A model generated the notes under the pieces. The model was not told the DNA's origin, made no database searches, and saw only the letters and a list, made by a program, of their open reading frames with translations. Of a DNA stretch of 64,000 nucleotides, positions 1 through 10,784 are shown one piece after another (the first letter of the stretch is position 1; every line of letters starts with the position of its first letter). Both the position numbers and the translations under genes were made by a program. Source of the stretch: Papaver somniferum (Eukaryota; Streptophyta; Magnoliopsida; Ranunculales; Papaveraceae); assembly GCF_003573695.1 (NCBI RefSeq), contig NC_039359.1, positions 139,835,939-139,899,938 of the forward strand. Direction: 5' to 3'.

Positions 1-853
1 TAAAGCTAAGAGAAGAAATTCGTGTGTGGTGTTTTTGGAGATTTGGATTAGCGAGCTAAGGTACAAATCCCCTAATTGATATTGTTATCAATGTAATTGC
101 ATGTTTAGTTTTGGTTAAAATTTAAAATTTGAATTAACCTAATTGGGTTTTGGTTAATTGCATGTTTCTATTTGACCTAATTCCTAACACCAAACTTGTT
201 AAGTTGAGCTATCATTGCTAATTTTAAAACATCCTGATTATCGATTCACTTTTTTTTCTAGCAAAAAAAAAGTTCAATTTTTTGTTTGCTTTTTCTCCCT
301 GTATTGTGTTTCTAGACATTAGATTTATTGTAAAGATGGTAGAGGTGAGTTTGTTGTCTAACCACCAGTTTAATCTCAGTTCTTAGGTGGTTTGATTTTG
401 GGTGTTGTCCTGTTTTGTTCAAACAAATGCTTGTTTTCCCATGATTTATGTTGAAGAGATCCATCTTAGTATTTTTCTTTAAGGATGGTTTCGATTTTTT
501 GTTGCAAAGGCTTGACTTAATCATGTTAGAGATTCATCATATTCCAAGGAGCTTCGTGAGTTATGCTTATATACAAAGAAGTTAGACTGTTGTTTTCGAC
601 TGTCCTGCGTCATTGTCTTTTAGTACAACTTTGGCCATTTACTAAAATGTTCGGGATAAGTGGATTTAGCTTATCGACAGATCACAGTACATTGATTCAT
701 TGTTTTGTATAAATACAACAGTTGTCAACACTCCTTGTCAATTATTTATTATTCTTAGCCATCACAATAATCCTGTAGTGCTATTTATATGCGGTAGTGT
801 TTTTTTATTTTCCAGTACTAATGCATATATATAGTTTTATTCTTGAATTCAGG
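1..853. other. AT-rich 5' part of CACTA, possible 5' exon and long intron
   Basis: No convincing reading frame. GAGCTAAG followed by GTACAA near 52-64 could be a splice donor, and TTGAATTCAG at 844-853 is a plausible acceptor directly before the ATG at 854. The stretch would then be a 5' untranslated exon and a leader intron of the transposase transcript. This is inference from splice-like signals only. Confidence 0.3.
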
Positions 854-1024
854 ATGGACAAAATTTGGATGGAAGAGCGTAATAGATCAAGTCTTACGTA
901 TGTGGCAGGCATCAATTCATTTCTCGGCATGGCACGAGATCACCTTGCCAGCATACTAGCGGACAAGTGTCTTACGCCGGTGGTTTTTGTTTTACTAAAT
1001 TTAATGATAGGTCCAGGTGGATAG
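854..1024 (+). pseudogene. CACTA transposase N-terminal (transposase-associated domain) fragment
   Basis: The 56-codon frame begins MDKIWMEERNRSSLTYVAGI and continues with a SFLGMA segment. This pattern (MDK-x-WM, then R-S/L-Y, G-x-x-x-FL-x-x-A) is that of the transposase-associated domain at the N-terminus of plant En/Spm transposases. The CPCxxC zinc-binding segment expected next is missing and the frame runs into unrelated residues and a stop, so the domain is truncated or shifted. A splice acceptor (TTCAG) lies just before the ATG. The transposase core (TNP2 catalytic region) is not visible in the window. It could be a deleted non-autonomous copy. Confidence 0.5.
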
Positions 1025-1277
1025 GTCCACTGTCCCGTTTGCCCAATCTGAAGAATGTCATACCAGTCCTAGTCCTTCCCATCGTTTATTTTAAACTGAC
1101 CAGAATAGTGTACCGCAAAAACTTTAAAAGTCTTATTATTAGTAGTGTGACCCATTTTAAGTTTTATAATCAACAAACAAATTTACACGAAATTCTCTCC
1201 AAAAATAAAAAAGATTTGCAAGATATTTTATCTCTCTTTTAAAAGAGAGATTTCGTCCACTTTCCATACATGTCGCT

Positions 1278-1434
1278 CCACTATTTATTTGGCGATAAAT
1301 TTGTTTCTAAAAATACACGGAAAAAAATTCACCTAATTTATTAGGAGATAAATTTGTTTCTCAAAATACACGGAAACAACTCACCTAATTTATTAGGAGA
1401 TAAATTTGTTCCTCAAAATACACGGAAACAACTC
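1278..1434 (+). repeat. Three tandem copies of a 52-bp unit
   Basis: The core AGATAAATTTGTTTCTCAAA followed by ATACACGGAAA occurs three times at about 52-bp spacing (copies from about 1278, 1330 and 1382). Copies 2 and 3 are nearly identical and copy 1 is more diverged. The array lies inside the CACTA element between the two coding remnants. No function is evident. Confidence 0.85.
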
Positions 1435-1963
1435 AGTATTAGTTTACATATACTATTCTAAAACTCAGGAATTATAAAGATCCTAATAAGAAGATATGTT
1501 TGCAAGTTGCAATAAGAGAGAAAAATACAGATAAGAGGAACAAAAATGAAGAAAGATTTGGGAGGAAATTCCCGCTTTTATATGGTGTTTCAATTTAAGT
1601 TCCCTCAAAATTCATGATCTATCGCTTTATATAAAGTATAAGAAATCTCCAAAATCTCTACACAATTTTTTTCTCCATTGTTTTTCAAGTTTTGAAGTTC
1701 AACCTTCTACTGCTCAAGTAATAAATCTTCCCTCTTCTCGTTTTATATTTCTTTTCAATTATACTTGTTTTATCAAATCTCGTTAATTATTATCAATGGG
1801 TTTTAGTTGATTTACTATAAATCTTTTTTTTAATGAAATCTAATAGGGTTATAAGATTTTACCTGATTTTAGATATAGTATATATCTTAGGGAGGTCTAT
1901 GATTCTAAAACTTCCATCGGATTTTTTTAAGGGTCGTTTTCAAGGAAAAGAAGGAACTGAAGA

Positions 1964-2471
1964 ATGACTTCTAAGGTATTACTAGCATAACTATTACTAG
2001 TTATTATAATTATACTTGTTTTAGGTATGGGCTAATGATTTTATCATTGTTGTAGAAACGACAGGTAACTCTCTCAAATAGGGGCCAAAAAGTTTACACA
2101 GGGTCGAGGTCATTCATTAAACACCACAAAATGGTATATATCTTTTACTATACTATTCAAAAAAAATTACTCTATCACTTGTAGTTTATACTTTTGCTTA
2201 CAACTTATGAGTCTCTCTTTGACATGGAACAGAAAAAAATTCAGAAGAACCCAAACTTTTTGAGGTCTGTAAAGAAAGCATCATTGAAGGAGAGCAAAGA
2301 GATGATATTTACAATGAGGTTTCTGGAAGAAGATTTAAAAGAAGAGACATGACCATTTTGTCTTTTGAAGATTTGATTGAAAACCTAGAAAATAAAATCT
2401 GGAAGATACAAGCAGATTCCGAATTATTCAAACTAGAGATATCGATTCAAATGTTGAATCTTGATGAATAA
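1964..2471 (+). pseudogene. Spliced reading frame inside CACTA, possible accessory (TnpA-like) ORF
   Basis: ATGACTTCTAAG (1964) is followed by a GT donor. A 26-codon exon, rich in basic residues, starts after TTGTAG near 2055. From 2232 to the TAA at 2469-2471 there is an open 79-codon frame, rich in E, K and D, that ends with a probable helix. The last junction is one base out of phase with the simplest splicing, so either the acceptor differs or the copy carries a frameshift. I do not recognise the protein. Its position beside a transposase-associated fragment suggests the second gene of a CACTA element. It could also be captured host sequence. Confidence 0.35.
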
Positions 2472-2689
2472 TTTATGAATACACGGTTTCAAGTTTTTAG
2501 TGTTTGGAACTAGATGAATTTCAATTTATATATTGTTTTTAGGAAATTTGCCAAAGTAATGTTAATCTCATATTTAAATATTTTATTTAATAAAACATAA
2601 ATATTTTATGCTCAACATATGTTATGATTTTCTAATTGTAATAAAAAAAACGAATCACGAAAATTAAATTAATTTTTTTTTAGTTATAT

Positions 2690-3750
2690 TAGTTTGCTGT
2701 TTATAAAAAAGCTTGTAGAGACGAATAATTTTGTCTTTTAAATTCTCTTCTAAGCAAAACAAGTAGTCCTTAATAAAGTAGTCAGGGACGAAGAAGAAAG
2801 TTGTCTGAGAAATTCATTTTCTAAGGCAAAATTAATTGTCATTTTTATGATATTTAGAGGCGATTTTTTGGACGGAAAGTATTCGTCTTTGAATAAAGCA
2901 TTTCTAGGCAAACTGAGTTGTCATTTATGGAATATTTTGGGACAAAACATGTTGCTTTTGGAGGCAAAAAAATTTGTATTTGAAAGTTCGTTTTAAAGGC
3001 AAAATGAATTGTCTTTAATAAATAATTTAGAGACAAAATAAAAAGTTTTGGAGAGGACGAATTTGTCTCCAAAAATTCTTTTTAAGGCAAGGAAGTTGGT
3101 CAATAAATTTTTTTTTTTGAGGCGAACAAGTTAGTCTCCAAAAATTTGATATTCAGGGGCTATTTATATTGTCTCTAATTAAATTAATTAGAGACAATTT
3201 TTTTGGTTTTTGATAATAACTATTGAAGACAAATTAAATTGACACGAAAATTACATTTTTGGGACAATTTTTTTGGTTTTAAATATTTATCATTAAAGAC
3301 AAATTAAATAGACACAAATCTTCCGTTTTTGAGACAATTTTATTGGTCTTAAACAATTATCATTAAGGACAAATTAAATTGACACAAAACTTTCGATTTT
3401 GAGACAATTTAATTGGTCTTAAATAGTAATCATTAAAGAAAAATTAGTTTGTCCTTGAATTTACATTTTTGCGACCAAAAAATTGCCCGCAAAAAATTGC
3501 TTTTCGGTGGCCAATTTTTTGGTCATTAAAATATCTTTCGCAGACAATTTTATTTCTTTGGTGAAAGAGACTTTTATTGACAATAAATTTTTAGTTGTTA
3601 ATTAAGTTTTCTCGTGACCGTTCATAATTTTGTCACGAAATACTTTCCCAGACAGGGTATTTGAGACAACTTCGCGACAAAAAAAAATCCATCTCAGAAA
3701 ATATTTTGAGACAAAAACAAGAGATTTCCTGACAAACTTTTTTGCCACTA
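2690..3750 (+). repeat. CACTA subterminal repeat region
   Basis: The motif AGACAAATTAAATTGACAC, its variants and related GAGACAATTTTATTGGT blocks recur many times, with a regular run of about 72-bp units from 3180 to 3450. Shorter AGGCAAA and GACGAAT motifs repeat from 2690 to 3120. Dense motifs next to the terminus are where CACTA transposases bind in En/Spm, so this is read as the subterminal binding region. It has no coding potential. Confidence 0.7.
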
Positions 3751-3758
3751 AACGTGTG

Positions 3759-3774
3759 TTTTGTTGTAGTGTCA
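3759..3774 (+). repeat. CACTA terminal inverted repeat end plus TCA target duplication
   Basis: TTTTGTTGTAGTG is the CACTA terminus. The next three bases, TCA, are the right-hand copy of the 3-bp target duplication usual for this superfamily. The interrupted LTR has an intact partner at 19971-20437 that shows the same site without the insertion. The left copy of the duplication is outside the window. Confidence 0.8.
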
Positions 3775-3903
3775 CACTTTTATCGTGACTTAGTGACATC
3801 ATCAAATTCGTCATCCTGGATATATATCGTGCGTTCATGTTCGCATATTTACTAAATGCATAAATTCGCGTAGCTAATGAGTGTGCGGTAATTGGTACCC
3901 ACA
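3772..3903 (-). repeat. Element A 3' LTR remnant, cut by CACTA
   Basis: About 130 bp match the outer end of the LTR at 20306-20437 almost base for base. On minus this copy starts TGTGGGTACC; the partner has mutated to TATAGGTGCA. The remaining roughly 335 bp of this LTR should lie on the far side of the CACTA element, outside the window. Confidence 0.85.
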
Positions 3904-3925
3904 TTTTTCCTCTTCTCTTATCTTA
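3904..3925 (-). other. Element A polypurine tract
   Basis: On minus the bases directly before the 3' LTR read AAGATAAGAGAAGAGGAAAAA with one pyrimidine. This purine run primes plus-strand DNA synthesis in LTR retrotransposons. Its position fixes the LTR boundary at 3903/3904. Confidence 0.7.
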
Positions 3926-4256
3926 CTTTCGAAGGGGGAGCGATGAGAGAAACTCTAATTTTCCTCTTGCCGCACCGATTCATCTTTTCGTATTCCTTTC
4001 AACCGACATTTTCCCTGGTTTTCAGCTTAACCATCTACATGTATTGACTCTTATCTTTTCAACCGACAGTTCTGATTCAACCGGCAGTCCCTCTCTCCTC
4101 AGCTTCCTTACTTATTAACCACGGTGAGGAAAGAGATTTTTCTTTTTTCTTTATTTTCTCTTTCTTCTCTGTGAATCTCCTTCATCTTCATCCTCTCGAA
4201 TTCTTCAATCCCTATTTTCTCAGAAATCTTACCAGTGTCGATCTTCTTTGGGTTTT

Positions 4257-6892
4257 ATGGAATCTCAACAAAGGTTAGTTTACTCTTACTACCACTGTCA
4301 TCTTATTTTCTTGGTTTTGATTTTTAGTCCGCCATTGTTGTTCTGCTACTGTTCTTCTTGCTTTCTGTTCTTCACATCTGCTGTTGTTCTTCATGTTCCC
4401 CTACTGATTTCGTTGCATCAAAAATTCCCCATCGGGTGTTCTCCGTTTTAAGGTTTGAAACCCTAATCCTTTTCTTCAAGATCTAAGGGGAATATTGCTG
4501 ATGCTTCTCGCAAGAGGAATCCTTCGCATGACAAGGTAGTAAGAAATACCTTCCTTTCTTTTAAAACAATATTGTTGCCTCTGTTTCTTATCTGCGTTGT
4601 TATTCGAAGGGTACTGAGGGCGAAGTTATTGGAGAGAAGAAGAAGGTCAAAAAATCGCGCCGTCCTCCTACAATCAATACTTCTCTTGTCTTGCCAGATC
4701 TCAAATGTAAACCTCGCTCCCAGCCACAGGTCTCTTCTGTTGATTTTCGCCAAGGGTGCCACCTCTAGTGCCGTTGCGAATATTTTCGCATCATTGATGA
4801 GTACCCCCCTTCTTGATGATCCTATTTTTGCCTCTCAGCTTCTTTAGATATTTCTGCTTCTTCAAAGGAGGTTAGTATTTCTGAGAAAGCCGCGCCAACT
4901 GAGTATGATGTCGTTTCTACTTCTGAAGATGTAACCGCGTCAATGGTAGATATCTCTGCCTATGCTTCCGTGAATGTCTCCGCACCCGTGACTAATTCGT
5001 CAATTCCTGTTTCAAAGGATATTACTGTTGCCTCCTCTATGAGCCTTGTTATGACTACTTCTCCTCTTCCTATGCTTGATACTGCCGCTCAGAACGTTTC
5101 TGGAGGGGTTGACTCTGGGACTAAACCCCTGTTGGATATTATCAGTGTCGCTCGTTCATCTATCAATGATCCCTCTCAAGTTCGTCTTTGTGATGCTATT
5201 GCTAAACTGTTAAGTGAGTCTCCTCCAGAAAAAATCAACTAGGAGCGAAATCTTCTCTCAGCTGGACCCTAGTGTTAATATTGTCTTCGATCTGTTGGTA
5301 AGTGTTTATTTAGCAGTATCTTTTCAACTTGTGCTACCTTTTCTCACCCTCATTTCTAAAACTATTTATTTCTTAGGAATCCCGTCGTTGCTTAGTTCAT
5401 GCTGAAGGGTTCTCTGAGTCTAGTTATACCATTCAAGAACTTTCTCGCCAAGTTGCTAAGTTAAAGACCGATCTTCTTGCTAAAGCTATTGTAACTGAAA
5501 ATCTTCGCAATAAAAATCAAGAACTCAAAGGTATGTCTTAGCAGTTTTTTTAAGACTTTACCGCACTTATGTTCATTCTTCACATTCCTTCGCATGCACC
5601 CTTTTAAATTGTTTCGCACGTTTATAAAGATTTAAACCAGAAGCGCATCGCGGAGAGGTATAATTATCAGCATTCTGCCGAGGATGCCTGTGCGGATGAT
5701 GAGAGATTGCAGAGCCAACTAGACCAATTAATTAATAATTACTGATATATGCTTGACCAAATCGATAATTTAAAGAACGAAAATCTTCGCCTATATAGTC
5801 AAAATGATCTTCTGGGCTCCCAAGTATCCATCCTTTCAAGGTTATTGTATAGTGCTGACTTAAGAAATCGAACTCTATCAGATGAAAATCGCACCCTTAC
5901 CGAAGAGAGGCGATCTTTCTTAAGTGAGAAGGCGATCTCTACACACCAATATCATGCTCTTCGTAAGACTTGCAGTGAACAGGAGGAATCTCTTCGCGCA
6001 TTAGAAAGCCGATATGACAAGGATATGAAGAAGTTAACTATGGAGAATGATAAAATTATGAAGAGTAAAATAAAGGTGACTGTGAACATGAATAAGTTGC
6101 GCGAACAACATACACATTTAAAGGAATCTCATGATATTCTGACGAAGAAGAATACTTCTCTTTCCCAAGATGAAATGAAAATCCGGTCTCGCCTTTAAGG
6201 TTTAATAGGTGATGATTTTGATAAGTATATGGAGGATATGAAAAACAGTGGTCTTGCCTTGTCCCAATATTTTATTTCTCAGCAGGAAGGTAGTCACATT
6301 GGGCTGACTGCCTCGGCTTTATTTTGTAATTTTCTCGTTTGGTGCGATTTTGTCGCTCTTATGTTAATTTGATGTCTTTTGTATTCGCAACATCTGAGAG
6401 ATCCTACCAGTCTATCATTCAGAAGTTGAGGTCTGACCTGACTAAGGCTCAAAAGGAGCGCGTGAAGCTCTTCGTGGAGCTTTGTTCTTCCCGTGACAGG
6501 CGAATAGGAGATGCTTGTATCTTGAGAGATTTATGGAGGTTTATGTGGAGAATGCCTAGAGATCTGCCACACGGGAATGCCATATCAAATCCCAGCCTCT
6601 CGTCGATCGAGTTTGTCTCAATAATTCATTCCCTTTGATGGATGTGGAGCCTCTCAATGTGGCTGATGACGATGCAATTGCTGAACCTGACAACAATTAT
6701 GATTATGATAGTTGTGATGGTGAAGGGGCTCTTCTTCTCGATGATCCATCCAAAGAGGATGGAGCTGGTAATAATCTTCCTAAAGACCCAAATCCTGATG
6801 TTGTTCCTAATGTTGAAAAAGATGCTGGAATTGTTGATAAAGAAGCTGAAATTCCCGCACCAAGTAATGATTTGCCTCAGAATGATCTTTAG
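4257..6892 (+). pseudogene. Antisense multi-exon coiled-coil gene of element A
   Basis: This gene runs opposite to gag-pol, between integrase and the 3' LTR. Exons in phase include 4257-4273 (starting MESQQ), 4481-4535, 4610 onward, one ending at 5297, 5377-5530 and 5630-6289, with GT-AG introns of 207, 74, 79 and 99 bp. The first two junctions join without a phase break into a basic N-terminus. The middle is Ser/Thr/Val-rich (about 4850-5230). The section from 5377 to 6600 is a long coiled coil with heptad-like L, E, K and Q. The C-terminus (6635-6892) is an acidic tail rich in D, E, N and P. Lesions: TAG at 4766, shifts near 4755, 4840 and 5235, TGA at 5743, TAA at 6196, and one phase mismatch near 6398. 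Tat elements such as Retand and Grande are known to carry antisense ORFs here; the function is unknown. Fairly sure of the gene, less so of every exon end. Confidence 0.65.
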
Positions 6893-8259
6893 CTTCTTTT
6901 CTTCTTTTTTCTTTTATGTTTCTGGATATTCTCCAGTGTTTGAGTGTGAGTCTTGTTTATCTGTTTTGCTGCACATTAAAGAAACACATTTCTATTTTTA
7001 TGCAAAGTTATTTCTAAGAAGGCGAATAATACCTCTCTTATGTTATTCCCATACCTACCTCTGTCATTCGCATTGTGAGAATTAACTTGTGCGTCAATTT
7101 AACTTTTAGCATGTTCTGCGCTTCTTTCCGTCCTTGTGCGTTATTCATCTTACTCGATTTTACTTATGCGATCTTTATGATTTAAATATTTACTGTCTTG
7201 CTTTGTGTGTCAAATTCATCACCTGCAAGATAATAAGTGTTATGTTTAAAGTGGTTTTTGTGTTTTATAGTGAGGTCTTATTGAGCCTCCCTAAGTGGAG
7301 GTCTTAATCAGCCTCCCCCTGTTGACATAACTTATCTTTTCCCCAGGGTATTATTTTGATCGTGCGGAAAAATCGCAGGTGGTCATTACCTTTGCAAGTA
7401 ATAACCCATTAGTTTTTCCTTATCATCTTTCGTATTATTGCCTCTGCAGGATATGTTGAAGCGTCAATACGACAAGTCTAATTACTCCCGTGATTCTTGT
7501 GATATTGACGTCTTTGACACAATTCAGCTCCCTAGTGGAGGGTGTCATCCTTGTATTCCTCCTGACTGCCCCTTCAAGGAAGCTTAACCCTACCGGGTTA
7601 GGATGGGCTCTTCCCATCCAGTGATACCAAAAATCAGTTGTGTTTATGGCCTTTTGTCCCTCCACCGATATGGCTTATGGTTACAAGACCACACCCTAAG
7701 TGGGGTTTCTTGAGGACCGAGAGTATCAGAGTCAGGACTTGTCAAGGATGGCCAGGTATGCTCCAGACGCCCCAGGCACCCTTGACTCAACCGTGTACGG
7801 CGACGCCCTGATCGATTTTCTACACTCCTTAGGAGAAAGCTTAGTACCTTAGTCTTTCGACTAAGGAGTCTCTGCTGGATAGGATTTCGTTTCGCCCCAA
7901 TTCTCCATAACTCAGGTTCCAGGGAGGGTATGGCTATCGCCCGAGTCTTGCATTACTAGGTTTTCCCCAATTATGACGCGCGTTAGGTCTTATTGTTACC
8001 TCTTTCATTTATGCGAACTAGGGTGCACGCCAGAACTGGATGCCTAGCCTCCCTAGTTAGAGGTTTTAATTTTTGTTGCCTCATAGTAAGGTCTTATTTA
8101 CGAGGTCTTATTGTTGCCTCGTTCTTCTGCTTGTATTTTTTATTATGGAATATTCATTGTTTCGCATAAGAAAAAAAATTCATTTTTATTCGAATCTCTG
8201 ATTCATACAGTTTCCATTCTTGACGTATACATATCATTTTCTTCACTCTGCCGCATGTT
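6893..8259 (-). other. Element A spacer between integrase and antisense gene
   Basis: No supported gene. The stretch has repeated GAGGTCTTATTGAGCCTCCC-like motifs (7265-7315, 8040-8120) and a block with higher GC. Recognisable pieces of the same sequence occur in reverse in element E at 50911-51099, 53540-53896 and 57401-57700, so it is a conserved non-coding part of the family. The reading frames here are short and not shared with the other copy. Confidence 0.7.
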
Positions 8260-9234
8260 CTATGGGTAGTACTTCTTCAGATATATTCGGTTCCATGGAT
8301 GGTCAGGTTTGCGTCCCGTGCTCTTCCCCTCAGGACCCATCAGCTCAACTATTCTCTTTATTATGTATTGTCCATCCCATTTCTTCTCCAATTTTCCATC
8401 TACTCCTATCTGATAGGGCGGTATTTCTCTCAATACTAATTCTCCTGGCTGGAATTCTCTTTCTTTGACGCGCTTGTTATATTCTCGGGCTAGCCTTTTA
8501 TGGTAGTTCTCCATATGTTGTAGAGAAACTTCTCTATTTTCTTCTAAGTCATCAAGCTTTGTTAAGATTAAGTATGTGTTTAAGTTCTTCTCCCATGCTT
8601 CTTTCTTTGTGGTTGGTATGATGACCTCAGTTGGAAGCACTACCTCTACTCCATATGTTAGACAGAAAGGTGACATTCCTGTAGCTTCTCTCCGTGTTGT
8701 TCTATATGCCCATACTGCATTATGCACTTGTTCACACCAGACTTTGTTGTGCCCTTCCAACTTCTTCTTCAATATATCCTCAATTATTTTATAAGTTGCC
8801 TCAGCCTGCCCATTGCTTTGAGGATACAAAGGAGTTGACTTTCCACTTTGGATCTTGAACGCGTTGAGTAGCATCTCGATATTTTCACCCTCAAATTGCT
8901 TTCCATTATCAGAGACTATTTGGGCAGGGATCCCAAGTCTGCAAATTATATTTTCAAATATGAAGGTGAACACATCTTTATCTCAGATATGTTGGACTGC
9001 TTTGACCTCTTCCCATTTTGTGAAGATGTCTGTTGCACCAATTAAGTATCTCCTCTGCCCGGTTCCTGGTATGAATGGTCCTACAATGTCCAAGCCCCAT
9101 TTCGCAAATGGCCATACACTTTTTGATGAGCTTAACTCCGCACCTGGTGCATGTATCCTCTTCCCATGTCTCTGGCATTCTTCGCACCGTCTTCATACTT
9201 CTTTTGCGTCCTCATGCATGTAAGGCCAGTAATG
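8260..9234 (-). pseudogene. Element A integrase core and C-terminus
   Basis: On minus, the zinc-binding end (GHYWPYMHEDAKEV, then a CEECQRHG-type segment) near 9234-9120 leads into the catalytic core with WPFAKWGLDIVGPF, and from 8973 into IVSDNGKQFEG and NGQAEATYKIIEDI, the usual D-D-E surroundings of retroviral-type integrases. The tail contains PGELVLR and KWDGQYII motifs of the C-terminal domain. The zinc-binding part and the core sit in different frames and there is an in-frame stop near 8980. The N-terminal end is separated by element B and resumes at 16316. Role: insertion of element cDNA into the genome. Confidence 0.85.
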
Positions 9235-9239
9235 TCCTT

Positions 9240-10784
9240 TGATTAATGATTTTTCATGGGTTGTAGTAATGAGATTCAAACTCTCGGACTTGTGAAGATT
9301 AAATTTAAAGATTTGATAAAACTATATATACAAAAATATTAACAATGGGTGCGAGAGGTAACCAAGACACTAGATTCCACTATTATGCAAAATTGAATGA
9401 TAAATATTTCAAAACTCTATTCAATTCTTAAGTCCTCTTTTATCTTTAATTCACTATCAATCATACAGATTCTCAAACATTATTTGTAAACCTTAAGCAT
9501 AGATTATCAAGAGATTAAACCAAGCATAACCTATCAAACTGAATAACAAATAATTAAGACAATCATTCAAATAATTTAAAACTCTGCAAAAACAGCGATT
9601 AGGTGAATTATATAATTAAATGAAATAGTTACCCATTTATGTTTCGTGAATAGCTTCCTCCATTGCCTTGGTTACGAGGGAATTAGCTCATCATAGTAAA
9701 AATGCTCTCAAAATAATTTATTATGACTCAAAAATGGTTTACAAATAATGAGAAGAAGAGAAAATGGTGTAAACAGCTAATGTGCGACCCACAAGAAGCG
9801 TCACACAAGAACGATAATATGAAATGCTGTAGTCTTTGGGAAACTACGACCCACACTCTGCTGTCGCTGTTATAGTTAAAGAACTACTGCTTTGGCGGGT
9901 CCGTTCTTCATGTTCTTCATCTTCATCACGAACAGCAGCAGCAGCAGAGAGATTTCGTGATTCTTCCTCTGCAGCTTCCTCTCTTCTCCTCCCAACTCTC
10001 GACCCCTTCCCAAACTGTTTTTCCTTGTATTTATAGTGAATTGGAGCCAAAAATCCGACCATTGATTGCATATATTCTCCATTTAATCCAAATATTCTCG
10101 GCTGCCAATAATAACGAAAATTTCTATTTTTAATCCCATGCATGCGTTAACTTTGATCCTGCACGCTCCCATTCGACTTATTCACGCCTCAACACTCTTC
10201 CAACGCCAGCAGAGCTCCCCCATGCACACAAGAACTTCAATTTTGCTCGTGTTACAGTACACGTGCTCTGTTTTGGGTGTGTGAATCATACCGAAAATTC
10301 CAGACCAATTTGATCGATCATGTCACCCATACTATGTTCCTTAACCTATATCACATCTCTATACCAAATTTCAGCCATTGAATCGACCCATAACCCCTTC
10401 ATTTTGACGATCGAAATTCTGCCAAAACTGTTTAGAAATTTCCCGCCTTTTTCCAAAATTTGAATTATGAGAAGAAAAGTGTCTTCCCCCTAATCCTGTA
10501 CGGGTGTCCCTTTAGTAATTGGGGTGGAAATAGTAATTTTGGGGTGGAAATAGTAATTTTTCTGGGTTCCTCCGGTACATTTCTGAGACGCTTCCGGTGC
10601 ATTTCTGAGGTGCCTCCGGTACATTATCCTGGGGTGTAAAACACTACTTTTCGAGCTCATTTCGCCGCAAAGGCTTATTTCTCTAAAAACATCTACAAAA
10701 ACACAAAATAACACAATAAGTACTTAATCGAGTCTAACAATACAGAATATTGAGAACAAAATAGACACATAAATGCGTCTATCA
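9240..10784 (-). repeat. Element B left (3') LTR
   Basis: It is 1545 bp, starts TGAT and ends ATCA. A TATAAATA box on minus lies near 10027-10036. It is nearly identical to the right LTR but holds an extra block of about 87 bp (10369-10455) that the right copy lacks, most simply a deletion in the right copy. A 99-codon frame inside it is also present in the other LTR, but only because the LTRs are duplicates. Confidence 0.92.

Larger units (their letters stand above)
1..3771 (+). mobile_element. CACTA (En/Spm) DNA transposon, right-hand part
   Basis: The right end reads TTTTGTTGTAGTG (3759-3771), the inverse of the CACTACAACAAAA terminus of CACTA transposons. The kilobase before it is full of short repeated motifs, as in CACTA subterminal regions. 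A fragment resembling the transposase-associated domain lies at 854-1024 and a second spliced reading frame at 1964-2471. No CACTA start is visible to the left, so the other end is outside the window. The element sits inside the LTR of element A: the three bases after its end, TCA, are the last shared bases before the LTR resumes, and the uninterrupted copy of that LTR at about 20305 reads straight through TTCACAC. Confidence 0.8.

Noticed and set aside
4463..4762. Minus-strand 99-codon frame opposite the antisense gene of A
   Set aside because: The plus-strand exons here splice in phase and have family-like coiled-coil continuation; the minus frame has no continuation.
9844..10143. 99-codon minus frame in the element B left LTR, also at 15459-15758
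   Set aside because: It recurs only because both LTRs are duplicates; there are no domain features, and it overlaps a TATA box and untranslated LTR sequence.
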